This document shows, in pieces, positions 35,316 to 46,979 of a DNA stretch of 64,000 nucleotides (within the stretch, counting starts at the first letter, position 1; each line of letters opens with the position of its first letter). Both the position numbers and the translations under genes were made by a program. The stretch lies in contig CM043968.1 in assembly GCA_014529385.2 (NCBI GenBank), positions 130,009,018 through 130,073,017 on the forward strand. The letters run 5' to 3'. This DNA comes from Adiantum capillus-veneris. Lineage: Eukaryota; Streptophyta; Polypodiopsida; Polypodiales; Pteridaceae. The notes below the pieces were generated by a model. The model searched no databases and was not told where the DNA came from. It saw nothing but the letters and a program-made list of their open reading frames with translations.

Positions 35316-37684
35316 TGCTCGGGCTGCTTTGAAATGTATCGACAATTATCAAGCAAACACAATTTTATATGTAGGAAAGAGAGGGAAGGGGGAGGGGGTG
35401 CTTGTTGCACTAATACCTTCTTACAAATCTGTCATGACCAATGAAAGTGAGATTAGTATTTGTTCAACATAGCTTGAGTAAATTACACCACAACACATCA
35501 CAAGAAAAGCCACCCCAACCACTGTCTTAAGACCAGGGGAGTCCTCTCCACCCTGTCGCCCTCTTACAGTATGTGGGATTTATGGCTAAATTGATGACAA
35601 CACCCAGAGACAAGCTATCAAGAACTTAAATAAAAACACCAAGACACTTACACATCATTGTTGTACATTACTTCACGTTGGAAGAGAGACAAGGTATCCA
35701 CCCTCCTTGATTCAGCAAATGTTGGCTTACACTAGTAGGAGAAATGATAGATTTCCTACTCTCAATTGAATGATCAGTCTCTCTCTTACAATAGCATAGA
35801 TTTTCCTTGATAATCACCCCTATTACAACACATGCACATGCATAAGACAATGAGCTTCCACTCAAGAGCTCCTTCTAGAGAGGTTGAGCTTGGCTTCTCA
35901 AACTATAGAATAGTGCTCTTGCTTATGGCTCCCCCCTTTTTGTGCTAGCTACACCCTCCTTTTATAGCAATTTTGAGGGCTAGGGTTACTCCTCTAACCA
36001 TGGTTGGGTTAGATTTTGAGCACTTATTTAATTTCTTTTGCTTGGAATTATCAAGAAGTTGGTGGGGATAGATGAATAAGAGAGAGAAGAGAGAAGTGGA
36101 GGTGATAGGATTTTTCATACTAGGTTAGTGTTAGTAAATTAGTAGAGTTAGTATTTTTATTGATTTACAAATGGAATTGGATATTTACAATGGGAGTATC
36201 CATTTAGGATACAAACGAAGAAGAAAAAACTCTTAATAGGTAAGAAAACATGGATTTCTTACAATGTCGATGCTCCAAGTGTCTTGAGTAGGTCAATTTT
36301 GACGCTTGTTGACGGTCCACTAGCTTTGACGGTACGTTTTTTCTGCACTCTTGACCTTCCTTGGGAGCCAAGGTAATTGAACATGAGTAATCAATCACCA
36401 TGATGCTCTCTTTCAAGAGAAGAGGCTGAATTTTGTGGTTTTTTTTATAAATATGGGTAATATGGAAGAGAAAAAATGAGACTAGGTGGTCAATTTTGGA
36501 ATGGAAGTGTGTGTATGAGTTCACCATGGTTTCTCTTATTCTTGAAGGTTGAGAAGAAGGTGAGTAGGGTGCAGAGAGGAGTGGTGAGAGAGGTGGGGAT
36601 GATGAGTGGAGAGGTGTGTGTGAAAGAGGAAAATGGTAAAGTGGAAGAGGGAGTGTGGTTGCATAGCATGGGCAAATTGGGGTCCACCAATAAAATCATA
36701 GCTCACAGCTCGTAGCTCAAAAAAATATGAAAACATTTAAGGTAAAAGTTCAGCTCACGAACTACAACTTTTGTTTGTATCACCATTTCAAATTCGGGGA
36801 GCATAAGATCTTTAAAAATTCAGCAAAACCGACTATTTTTTCCACTACACAAGGTCCTTGTGAGGTCCTTCTTTGGATGATTCTTTTGAATACCTCCAAG
36901 AGTGAGCTCCCCATGGTGCATTCATGCATGCCACATACCCTTGACCTTATTTGGTAGGTCTATAATTGAAGATATTATTGAGAACATGATATAAGTGAAT
37001 AGTACAACTAAGAAAATCAAATATTGAGGGGTCTAAAAAAATATGTACATGTCAAATATAAATAATATAGGTGGAAAAAATATAAAGGGGTCAAAATAAA
37101 TCTCTCTCATTAAGTCTACCATAAAAAGATGAATATTTTTGGTGGTCTAATTTATGAGAGCAATAGAGAATAGATGTAGGAAGGAAAAAATGACAATAGT
37201 GAAAAATATACACATAAATAAAACTAGTTTTTTTGGATTTTTATTGGGATGCAGTTACACCAAAAATAAGAGAAGCTTGCATGAAATTATTTTTATATGG
37301 AATAAAGAGTATGCAAAATGGTAAGAAAAAATATGGTAATGTTGAGTCAATGTACATAGCATAAATAACACACCATAGGTAGAAATATTTAAATAAATAC
37401 CAAAATAATTATGGAAAATCTTTTTATTTAGGTCCTATATACAATGAAATATTTACACACAAATGGGCCATAATATACTTATATTTTTTATTTTTTTTAT
37501 TTTTTTGGCTCAACTAGCCCAGTGACTAGCTAATTGAGGGTTTTTAAGAAAATATGGAGAAAGTCCCCTAACTCACACACACCTATGTATAGTGAAATGG
37601 TAGGCATAGCCACAGTGTTTGAGTGATTTGATAGGGTGAGGTAGCTTACTATGGCAATTATGGAAAGCCGAAAAATGGCTATCA
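35088..37684 (-). repeat. E3 3' LTR
   Basis: It contains an AG array at 35263-35313 and, on the minus strand, a strong TATA box TATAAAAGG (plus 35958-35966). Other small ORFs have no support as genes. Confidence 0.9.
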
Positions 37685-37700
37685 TTAGCCCTCCCCCAGG
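37685..37700 (-). other. E3 polypurine tract
   Basis: The minus strand reads CCTGGGGGAGGGCTAA immediately before the 3' LTR. Confidence 0.7.
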
Positions 37701-37712
37701 ATGATGGTATAT

Positions 37713-39189
37713 TCATGTACCATCATAGAGCATCTCTTCGAAAGAGAGTGCTTCAGATTCCTTGACGAGATCTTCATTGTTTGGCCCCTCAGAATTTTGG
37801 TTTGAGTTACACTCATGCTTCACGGAACAATACCTACATGAGATAGCTGCCTTTTGATAGATCTTTGGTAGATCCTTTGGTAGAAGGCGACTCAAATAAG
37901 GCTTCAATCGATACCCGTTTACCTTCCCGGAGTGCTCTTTCCCATTCAAGTCCATAAGTTGATAGTAACTTGAATTGAAAGCCTTCTTAACTATGTATGG
38001 CCCTTGCCATCTAGTTTCAAATTTGGCATCAAAACGATTGTCGAGTCGATTGTCATACCTTAGCACAAGATCTCCTTCATTGATGCCTTTGTCCTTTAGT
38101 TTCTTGTCAAGCTTCTCCTTCGCCTGCGTAGCTTTCCTCTTGTAGCACTCGTATGCTGCTTCTCTTTTCCACTCAAGCTCAGCTAAGGTAAGAAGTCGAT
38201 CCATCCATGCTTCTTGATCATCTTGTGCTGCTTTGCCATGAAGTCGCATTGTTGGAATGTTGAGCTCAATTGGTTGTAAAGCCTCTTGACCATAGACCAA
38301 GTGAAATGGTGTGAACTCCGTGGCTTCCCTATATTTGGTTCGATACGCCCACAAGGCACCATCCAAGAAGTCATCCCACAACTTTGTCTTGTTTCTCACC
38401 ATCTTTCTAATGATGCCTGTAATGACACCATTAGCTTTTTCTACGAGACCATTGGATTGGGGATAGTAGGGTGTACTATGACGATGTAGAATGTGAAGTT
38501 CTTCACAGACCTCTGTGAGCAAGTCCTTTCTAAACCCTGGACCATTATCAGAAACAATCTCCAAATGTGTGCCAAATCTACAACAAATGTGAGTGTAGAC
38601 AAATTTACTCACTGTCCTCTCAGTTACCTTTGCCACACTTTGTGCTTCCACCCACCTAGTCATATAGTCTACCGCCACTAGAATGTAGAGTTTACCATTT
38701 TTTTGTCCTAGGGAGAGGATCCATAGCATCAATGCCCCACTTTTCAAAGGGTCCATTTGCAAGCACGATTTGCCTTGGACCATACACCAATCTTCTATTC
38801 CCATTTACCTGACAATTGTGACAACTTTTACACCAATGTTGGACATCCACATGCAGACTTGGCCAAACATACCCCGCAAGAAAAATCTTCTTCACAGTTA
38901 ACTCTTGGGCAAAATGACCACCACATGCCTCTTCATGCAAACCTTTTAGAATGGCTGGAATCTCCTTGATAGTTGGTACTCTTCTGCACACTTGATCCTT
39001 CCCTCTTTGATAGAGGGATCCTTCTAGGAAGAGATACACGCTTGCCTTTTTCATGAGTCTCCTCTTCTGAGCCTTCGTGAAGTCTTGTGGAAACTCACCC
39101 TCCAAAATGTAGCTAATAATGGGAGTCAATGACTCCAATCCCGGGTATCTCGGTTGCTTGAAAGTTGCTGCCACCATGATGACCTGCAC
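37713..39189 (-). pseudogene. E3 integrase (frameshifted)
   Basis: The zinc-binding part is GGHFAQELTVKKIF followed by HWCKSCHNCQ (39189-38800). The catalytic core follows with the Asp of VAVDYMTRWVEA, the Asp of VSDNGPGF and the Glu of SNGLVEKANG, so the DDE triad is intact. The C-terminal barrel follows (DLVLRYDNRL, RWQGPYIVKKAF, NGYRLKPYL). The frame changes near 38690-38800 at a run of A residues (T run on the plus strand, near 38697-38703). Apart from that the domain looks complete. Confidence 0.88.
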
Positions 39190-39216
39190 TTCTTTCTCAA
39201 TACATGTAACTACTTG

Positions 39217-41487
39217 CTATGCAAGTAAATCGGCATCTTCATTCTGTTTCCTAGGAATATGATATATTTCCACTTCTTCAAACTGATTAAACAATCTACG
39301 AATGGCATGAACTTTTGTCCGTAAGCTTTCATTCTTGCATGCCCAAATGCCTAAAATTTGCTTCACGATGAGAAGTGCATCCCCTTTTACCATGAGACGT
39401 TGTATACCTTGGCCAATGCATATCTTTAAACCATGAAGTAGTGTGTCATATTCTGCTTCATTGTTTCTAGTTGAACCTGGTAGATTGACCTTCTCCTTCA
39501 TGACCACCTCCCCACTTGGGTTGAGCAACACTAGCCCTCTCCCTGCTTTTCCAATGGCTCGCCGAAAAGCTCCATCAAAGAACAAGGTAAAAGCATTAGG
39601 AATATTTTTCGGTGGTGGCAATGGTAGGGTCTTTATTTCAGGCACCTTAATCTCCTTCTCATGTACCCTATAAGTAAAGATCCCTGCCAATTGTGCACGC
39701 ACACTATCTTCTACCTTGAAAGAGTATTGGAACTCTTGCAATTCCATAATCCACTTTGAGATCCTAGTGCTAAGATTTATTTGAGATGACACCCAAGGAA
39801 ACAAATTTTCTGCAGTGAGAATTACAAAAGGGTTTGGTAGCAAGTAGGATCTAAACTTTCTCACCGCAAACATGAGAGAAAGCATCATGATTTCTGCCTC
39901 CGTGTAGCCTCTCTCCAAAGCATTCATGACCCTACTAGCAAAGTAGATGGGTCGCATCCTGGTACTGTGGGGATCTTGTTGTAGCAAAACCGCTCCAATT
40001 GTTTCTTTCCCAACACTAGAGCTAACAAAAAATGTGTACTCCCAACAAGGAGGCATGAGTGTTGGTAGCTCTGACAAAATGACTATAATGTTACAAAAGT
40101 ACTCTTCAAGCTCATCAGGCCATGCAAATTCTACTTCTTGTGTCAACTTTTGCAAAGGATGAAGCAACTCCGAAGCTAAGTGAATAAAGTGTGACATATA
40201 CTTCACCTTTTGAATGAATGAGATGACCCCTTTGAGATTCTTGGGTGATGGGAGCTCAATAAGAGCCTTTGCCTTTGAAGGATCCACCTCAATGCCTTTA
40301 TAGGAAACCTTGTGACCAAGCAAGATCACTTCATCCTCACCTATGTGACACTTGTCGGGGTTGAGTTGACCTCCCATGTCGTAGAGCTTCTTTAAACCTT
40401 CTTCTACCCTTTGTAGATGCAATGATTTTGAGCTATAAATGCAAAAATCATCAATAAAAACCCTAATGGACTTTCCAAAGAATTCTTGAAACACCATGTT
40501 CATGAAGCGTTGGAAAGTTGCAGGAGCATTTGTCAGTCCAAATGGCATGACTCTAAAAGCATAACAACCCCAAGGAGTGATGAAGGTTGTTTTCAACTGA
40601 TCTTTTAATGCGATACCTATTTGAAAGTAGCCCGAGTAGCCATCACACACAGTGTACTTCTCATGACCAGCTACCTCATTTAGTATCTCATCCTGAAATG
40701 GGAGGGGAAAGTGATCTCTTTTTGTTGCCTCATTGAGTGGACGGTAATCCACACACACCCTCCACTTGCCATTTTTCTTAGGAGTGTCAACAACAGGAGA
40801 GACCCACTCTGAATTATCCACTGGATAAATGAAACCTGCTGCTAGAAGCTTTCTTACCTCCTTGAGTAAAGCCTGCTCCTTGATGACTCCTAGCCTTCGT
40901 AGCTTCTGAGCCTTAGGTGTGGCCTCTGGCTTCAACTCAATTTTGTGTTGAACAGCATCTACTCCACGCACATCGGTGAAGTCTTTAGCAAAAATCCTAG
41001 GAAATTTCCTTAGCACACATTTGAACTCCTCTCTTTCGTCCTTTGTAAGTGTTGTAGACAACATACCTTCTAACATTCCTTCATCTTGGACATTTTGGTT
41101 CTCTTGGGAACCTACCTCTTCCAAACCTGGGCAAGAGGTATCTTGGTTGTTTGGATTAAACCTTACCCCCATGACTTCGATGGAAGACTCCTCTTCAGTA
41201 ATGCTGCCGCTACTTTCTCCTTCTGAAGTGCTATAGGTCGAGCCTTCCTCCGTCTCACTTTGAGATGATTCTTCATGGAGCTCCTCTTGGCGTTGCTCCT
41301 TCATGTCAAAGACAACCTTCTTATGATTGTCATTCCTGCAAATTAGCTTTCCACTCTCCCAATCCTGCAAAGCTCGCATTTTCATTAGCCATGGTCTTCC
41401 TAAGATAAATGGGTAAACCATTTCCTTTGGTAGACATGACATAGAAATCCACTGCCTTCTTAATGCCAAAGGCCTCCACAGAGACAT
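39217..41487 (-). pseudogene. E3 reverse transcriptase plus dual RNase H
   Basis: Over 756 codons the order is an acidic Ser/Glu linker, then RT (WRVCVDYRPLNEATKRDHFP; motif [25 protein letters not shown]; motif C FIDDF). A first RNase H follows (FVSSSVGKETIGAVLL, ERGYTEAEIM), in which the first catalytic Asp is Ser and the TDH motif is TAEN. A second, archaeal-type RNase H comes next: LFFDGAFR, NNEAEYDTLLHGL, VKGDALLIV, NEDADLLA, with all four acidic positions kept. This double arrangement is known from the Tat lineage. The frame ends at a TAG (39214-39216), after which pol continues in frame toward integrase. Confidence 0.88.
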
Positions 41488-41719
41488 TTTTACAAATGCC
41501 TACGCACCTAGCCTTGCTATTGTTTGCCATTTTGACTTTAATTTCAGGTGTCTCATGGATGTGCATGCCTAGTCTTTGCATGAGTCCTTTTGTCATGATG
41601 CAAATTTGTGCACCCCCATCCACTAGACCTTTCCTAATCAATCTTCCTGTGATGTAACAATCTAGCACAGGTGTAATATCCTCATTCATTTCAACATGTG
41701 CAATTTTTACAACAGGCAC
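41330..41719 (-). pseudogene. E3 protease
   Basis: VDGGAQICIMTKGLMQRLG carries the retropepsin active-site position, with DGG instead of D-S/T-G. Upstream CYITGRLIRKGLV and downstream VKMANNSKARCVGICKNV fit the fold. The last ~100 bp are read in the pol frame instead (VYPFILGRPWLMKM), so a frameshift lies near 41440. Confidence 0.75.
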
Positions 41720-41794
41720 ACTCTCTTTTACCTTTCTCCTAGTGCTAACTGCCTTTGTTAAATCCCTCCTAACTTATGGACATAATGCAAGAAA

Positions 41795-42994
41795 CTAAGG
41801 CCATGAAATATCAGGACCCTTACCTCGCATATCTTCCAACAGGTTGTATGGATCTATACCATGTCCAAGAGGGAAGTCTTGGAGATTGATACGACGTCTA
41901 GTCTTCTTAGCTTCCATGGTCTCCTTTGCCTTTTTGCCTCTTCCATGGTCACTCTGTGATGTGACACCTTCTTTCTCTTTACCTTTCCCTCGGCCACACT
42001 TAATGCCATTTGCTTCCATGTCAACCTCATTTGAGTTTGTCACCTCTACTACATGCACATTTGGGTCTGGCAAAGGTGGAACTCCTTCCACTCCTTGTGG
42101 AGGTGTTCTTGCTCCATTTGGCCTTTGTAGAAGCCGTGGTTGCTGACTAGTTCCTTCTCCTGCATTCATCACTGGGTAATTCAAGTTAGGTCTCCCTGGC
42201 TCCCCACGGGGCCAAGGACAATTATACATCCCATGTCCAGACTCACCGCAATTCCAACATTGCAAGACTCTCCTAGGTCGTGAATCTCGCTCTTCAGACT
42301 TCTTTGCTTGTCCCTTTGGACCTACAGCTTGTGCAAGGTGAATTGACAGGCTGCTTAAAGATTCATTTAACTTCTCAATCACTTCCGCCATTACCTCAGG
42401 AAGCTCCTTAGATGTTGATGCTTGTGACTTACCTTTGGGTTTAAGACCTTCTATTGGAACCTCCCCCCTTAAGCACTTGAGTTTCCTATATTTCTCAGCA
42501 ACCCTAGTTTCAGCTGCATCAAAGGTAGCAGGTGCACCCGCCTCAACTTTTATCTTAAGGTCAGGAAAGAGTCCGGCTATGAACCTCTCCTTCTTTAGGA
42601 ACTCTGCACCATCACCAGGGTTAGCAACATTTCTCACCCATACAGCCCAAAGACGTAGAAACTCTTGCTTGTACAAGTAGTAATCATCTAGGTCTTTTTG
42701 CTTATGAGAAACAATGTCTTGCCATAGTTTTTGAGTGTTTTCGGGATCAAAGAAGTATCTCTTGAAATGATTCACAACTTCCGTGTAATTCCCTTTAACT
42801 TCCTCAGGCAAAGAGTCAAACCAAGTGCTAGCATCTTTCCTAAGAACTACCTCAAACATTTCTACACGTTCCTGATCAGTTACTATCCTCTTGATACTAC
42901 AAGACATCTTGAAATTTGCTAAAAATAATTCTGCATCCTCTCCATGCTCTCCAAAGAAAAGAGGATATCCGGACATTTGGCGTTGGGCCTCCAT
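41795..42994 (-). CDS. E3 Gag, open reading frame of 399 aa
   Basis: This is an uninterrupted Gag starting MEAQRQMSGYPLFFGEHGED. Residues ~10-130 are the retrotransposon gag domain (FLANFKMSCSIKRI, ASTWFDSLPEEVKGNY, FKRYFFDPENTQKLW). A leucine-rich segment lies around 190-215. A single zinc knuckle CWNCGESGHGMYNC lies around 245-258, and a basic Gly/Lys-rich tail follows. It assembles the retroelement particle and binds its RNA. It is the only retroelement Gag in the window with a complete frame. Confidence 0.9.
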   Translation of the reverse strand: MEAQRQMSGYPLFFGEHGEDAELFLANFKMSCSIKRIVTDQERVEMFEVVLRKDASTWFDSLPEEVKGNYTEVVNHFKRYFFDPENTQKLWQDIVSHKQKDLDDYYLYKQEFLRLWAVWVRNVANPGDGAEFLKKERFIAGLFPDLKIKVEAGAPATFDAAETRVAEKYRKLKCLRGEVPIEGLKPKGKSQASTSKELPEVMAEVIEKLNESLSSLSIHLAQAVGPKGQAKKSEERDSRPRRVLQCWNCGESGHGMYNCPWPRGEPGRPNLNYPVMNAGEGTSQQPRLLQRPNGARTPPQGVEGVPPLPDPNVHVVEVTNSNEVDMEANGIKCGRGKGKEKEGVTSQSDHGRGKKAKETMEAKKTRRRINLQDFPLGHGIDPYNLLEDMRGKGPDISWP

Positions 42995-43607
42995 TGAATC
43001 GATTTCAAAGTGACAACACGTTTTTGTTTTTCTTTCTTAAAAAAACTTACACAATAATGTTTTCTAAATTGCAATCTATTCTACAACAAAATAAAAATAT
43101 TCACATCAAATGACCTATGATAATCAATAAGAAGCAGGATGACAGGGTTTGGTGATGCAAGAATTTCTCCTACTCTTTGGGCACCAAACATGAACACCAT
43201 ACATTGTTGAAAATGGATTTTCCTACTAATTGCAATGTTTATTCTAATGTGTGGAGTGAAATGAAAGGGGAAAACCTCTATTCTTGGGCCATTATCCATG
43301 ATCTATGCATGACCTAATTCTTAAAACAAAACAAAAATATAGACGTCCAAACTAAGGTCGTACCTAATGAGAGGCAAAATAAAAGGATTTACTAATGCGT
43401 TTATCTCTGCCAACCTAAGAGGACCTAAAATTCTAAGAATTACACGTTGAAATTGCAACTTAGTACTAACAATTATGTGTACCTTTTGCCTTGCAATGGA
43501 AATGAAGGGATCATACAAATTCTCGTGATTCATGCAAGCTACTTGATTATGCTAAAGGTTGAGCCTTCACAAAAATACACAAGCCGTCCTCCGTGGGGGC
43601 ACCAATT
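42995..43607 (-). other. E3 leader with a diverged tandem duplication
   Basis: Two blocks at 43081-43299 and 43321-43533 can be aligned as duplicated short open frames (72 and 70 codons) with shared patterns such as KIHFQQ/KLQFQR and NPVILLLIDY/NPFILPLIRY. Next to the LTR the minus strand reads TTGGTGCCCCCACGG, the likely PBS; I cannot name the tRNA. Confidence 0.6.
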
Positions 43608-43781
43608 TGAGGCGGTCCGAGGCGGGCAACAAGAAGAGTGGCCTCTAAGCACCCTTCTAGGCTCCCGTGCTGCTCAATTGGGTTGGGGTTGGAAAAAACA
43701 ACAAACACACACACAAACCCGCAACCTAACCCTACACAAATTTGGGGCACCACCTAGTTTTGGATGCGAACTAGGACGCGT

Positions 43782-43825
<44 letters not shown>

Positions 43826-46217
43826 TGCTCGGGCGGCTTTGAAATGTATCCACAATGATCAAGCAAACACAATTTTATATGTAGGAAAGAGAGGGAAGGG
43901 GGAGGGGGTGCTTGTTGCACTAATACCTTCTTACAAATATGTCATGACCAATGAAAGTGAGATTAGTATTTGTTCAACATAGCTTGAGTAAATAACACCA
44001 CAACACATCACAAGAAAAGCCACCCCAACCACTATCTTAAGACCAGGGGAGTCCTCTCCACCCTGTCGCCCTCTTACAGTATGTGGGATTTATGGCTAAA
44101 TTGATGACAACATCCAGAGACAAGCTATCAAGAACTTAAATAAAAACACCAAGACACTTACACATCATTGTTGTCCATTACTTCACATTGGAAGAGAGAC
44201 AAGGTATCCAAGCTTAGTCCAAATCCACCCTCCTTGATTCAGCAAATGTTGGCTTACACTAGTAGGAGAAATGATAGATTTCCTACTCTCAATTGAATGA
44301 TCAGTCTCTCTCTTACAATGGCATAGAGTTTCCTTGCTAATCACCCCTATTACAACACATGCACATGCATAAGACAATGAGCTTCCACTCAAGAGCTCCT
44401 TCTAGAGAGGTTGAGCTTGGCTTCTCAAACTATAGCATAGTACTCTTGCTTATGGCTCCCCCCTTTTTGTGCTAGCTACACCCTCCTTTTATAGCAATTT
44501 TGAGGGCTAGGGTTACTCCTCTAACCATGGTTGGGTTAGATTTTCAGCACTTATCTAATTTCTTTTGCTTGGAATTATCAAGAATTTGGTGGGGATAGAT
44601 GAAGAAGAGAGAGGAGAGAGAAGTGGAGGTGATAGGACTTTTCATACTAGGTTAGTGTTAGTAAATTAGTAGAGTTAGTATTTTTATTGATTTACAAATG
44701 GAATTGGATATTTACAATGGGAGTATCCATTTAGGATACAAATAAAGAAGAAAAAACTCTTAATAGGTAAGAAAACATGGATTTCTTACAATGTCGATGC
44801 TCCAAGTGTCTTGAGTAGGGTCAATTTTGACGCTTGTTGATGGTCCACTAGCTTTGACGGTACGTTTTTTCTCCACTCTTGACCTTCCTTGGGAGCCAAG
44901 GTAAGTGAACATGAGTAATTAATCACCATGATGCTGTCTTTCAAGAGAAGAGGCTGAATTTTGTGGTTTTTTTAATAAATATGGGTAATATGGAAGAGAA
45001 AAAATGAGACTAGGTGGTCAATTTTGGAATGGAAGTGTGTGTATGAGTTCACCATGGTTTCTCTTATTCTTCAAGGTTGAGAAGAAGGTGAGTAGGGTGC
45101 AGAGAGGAGTGGTGAGAGAGGTGGGGATGATGAGTGGAGAGGTGTGTGTGAAAGAGGAAAATGGTAAAGTGGAAGAGGGAGTGTGGCTGCATAGCATGGG
45201 CAAATTGGGGTCCACCAATAAAATCATAGCTCACAGCTCGTAGCTCAAAAAAATATGAAAACATTTAAGGTAAAAGTTCAGCTCACGAACTACAACTTTT
45301 GTTTGTATCACCATTTCAAATTCGGGGAGCATAAGATCTTTAAAAATTCAGCAAAACCGACTATTTTTTCCACTGCACAAGGTCCTTGTGAGGTCCTTCT
45401 TTGGATGATTCTTTTGAATACCTCCAAGAGTGAGCTCCCCATGGTGCATGCATGCATTCCACATACCCTTGACCTTATTTGATAGGTCTATAATTGAAGA
45501 TATTATTGAGATCATGATATAAGTGAATAGTACAACTAAGAAAATCAAATATTGAGGGGTCTAAAAAATATATGTACATGTCAAATATAAATAATATAGC
45601 TAGAAAAAATATAAAGGGGTCAAAATAAATATCTCTCATTATAAGTCTACCATAAAAAGATGAATATTTTTGGTGGTCTAATTTATGAGAGTAATAGAGA
45701 ATAGATGTAGGAAGGAAAAAATCACAATAGTGAAAAAATATACACATAAATAAAACTAGTTTTTTTGGATTTTTATTGGGATGCAGTTACACCAAAAATA
45801 AGAGAAGCTTGCATGAAATTATTTTTATATGGAATAAAGAGTATGCAAAATGGTAAGAAAAAATATGGTAATGGTGAATCAATGTACATAGCATAAATAA
45901 CACACCATAGGTAGAAATATTTAAATAAATACCAAAATAATTATGAAAAATCCTTTTATTTAGGCCCTATATACAATGAAATATTTACACACAAATGGGC
46001 CATAATATATTTTATTTTTTTGATTTTAGTTTGTTTTTTGGTTCAACTAGCGCAGTGACTAGCTAATTGAGGGTTTTTAAGAAAATATGGAGAAAGTCCC
46101 CTAACTCACACACGCCTATGTACAGTAAAATGGTAGGGATAACCAAAATGTTTGAGTGATTTGATAGGGTGAGGTAGCTTACTATGGCAATTATGGAAAG
46201 CCAAAAAACGGCTATCA
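43608..46217 (-). repeat. E3 5' LTR
   Basis: This is the 2610-bp partner of 35088-37684. The TATA box is on the minus strand at plus 44485-44493, and an AG array is at 43784-43823. Confidence 0.9.
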
Positions 46218-46722
46218 GTGGATTTCCCACCTCAAGCACAGCCCTAGCTTGCCTAAGTTTAGGTCGGGTTCCCACCTCAAGCACATCCCTAGCTTGCCTA
46301 AGTTTAGGTCGGTTTCCCACCTGAAGCACAGCCCTAGCTTGCTTAAGATTCCCACCTCAAGCACAGCCCTAGCTTGCCTAAGTTTAGGTCGGGTTCCCAC
46401 CTCAAGCACAGCCCTACCTTACTTAATGTTCTCACCTCAAGCACAACCCTAGCTTGCTTAAGGTCAAAAGGACTTTTAACACTAACCATTGGAGGTCTTT
46501 AATGAAGCTAACCCTAAGGTCTTTTAAGCTTCATTAGTTAACCTTGCTCTTTGACAGACCATCTCTCATTTGGGCCCCTTTACCATTGGCCCCGTGTTGA
46601 GATAGATCCATAAGCACATGTCTATATTCTAACCCTTGTTCCCATTTATTATCCCATATTAAATGATCAGTTTAATATGAGAAAATCATTTGGGTTGGTT
46701 AGATATTAGATATTTGATGACA
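46218..46722 (-). repeat. E2 5' LTR, part 2
   Basis: It continues the E2 LTR from the point of the E3 insertion, including the 45/35-bp array from 46224 to about 46463, and ends GATGACA. TGTAA follows at 46723-46727. Confidence 0.85.
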
Positions 46723-46727
46723 TGTAA

Positions 46728-46979
46728 TATTTGGATATTGTTTGATGCTGTAAAAGCTATGATTTGTTTACCGAATAGCGACTAGCTTTTGGTGATTTCG
46801 GTCATTTGAGTGTAGCTTGAGTTAGATGCAAGTTGTTTGTTGTTTTCCAAGATATTGACAACCTCTTGTAGCCTCTATGCACTAGTTGAGTCAGCTTCGT
46901 CCCATGGATTGACAATTATGTTCGTGGTTCTCGCTATGTTTGCAATAAGATAGGAGTGAGGTTAAACACCCGTCCCACA
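46728..46979 (+). repeat. E1 3' LTR, part 2
   Basis: It matches 10455-10702 and ends CGTCCCACA. GCAAC, the probable E1 target duplication, follows. Confidence 0.85.

Larger units (their letters stand above)
35088..46217 (-). mobile_element. E3: Tat-like Ty3/gypsy element with two RNase H domains
   Basis: E3 has LTRs of 2597 bp (35088-37684) and 2610 bp (43608-46217) that differ at only a few bases per hundred by eye, so it is the youngest of the three nested insertions. The plus-strand LTR ends are TGAGG...CTATCA. A 4-bp repeat GTGG is at 35084-35087 and 46218-46221, and the uninterrupted site is visible in the other E2 LTR near 27678-27690. The minus-strand order is gag, protease, RT, RNase H, second RNase H, integrase. 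Confidence 0.9.
26465..46722 (-). mobile_element. E2: Ty3/gypsy chromovirus, minus strand, containing nested E3
   Basis: E2 has LTRs at 26465-28183 and 33904-35087 + 46218-46722, and a 5-bp target duplication TGTAA at 26460-26464 and 46723-46727. The PBS (TGGTATCAGAGC, tRNA-iMet type) is at 33891-33902 and the polypurine tract at 28186-28196. From right to left the order is gag, protease, RT, RNase H, integrase, chromodomain, which defines the chromovirus clade. All domains are present but the frame is broken in many places. Confidence 0.9.
9788..46979 (+). mobile_element. E1: outer Tat/Athila-like LTR retrotransposon, heavily interrupted
   Basis: E1 is delimited by LTRs at 9788-10702 and 25810-26464 + 46728-46979. 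It has a tRNA-Asp-type PBS and a purine-rich tract before the 3' LTR. Flanking pentamers GCAAT (9783-9787) and GCAAC (46980-46984) look like a target duplication with one change. The LTRs agree at roughly nine bases in ten by eye, making E1 older than the elements inside it. Its gag region and a 3' ORF region are plus strand. No plus-strand protease, reverse transcriptase or integrase was found. Confidence 0.75.

Noticed and set aside
35030-36736. Small ORFs repeated at 43547-45264
   Set aside because: They lie in the two LTRs of E3 and are conserved only as LTR sequence.
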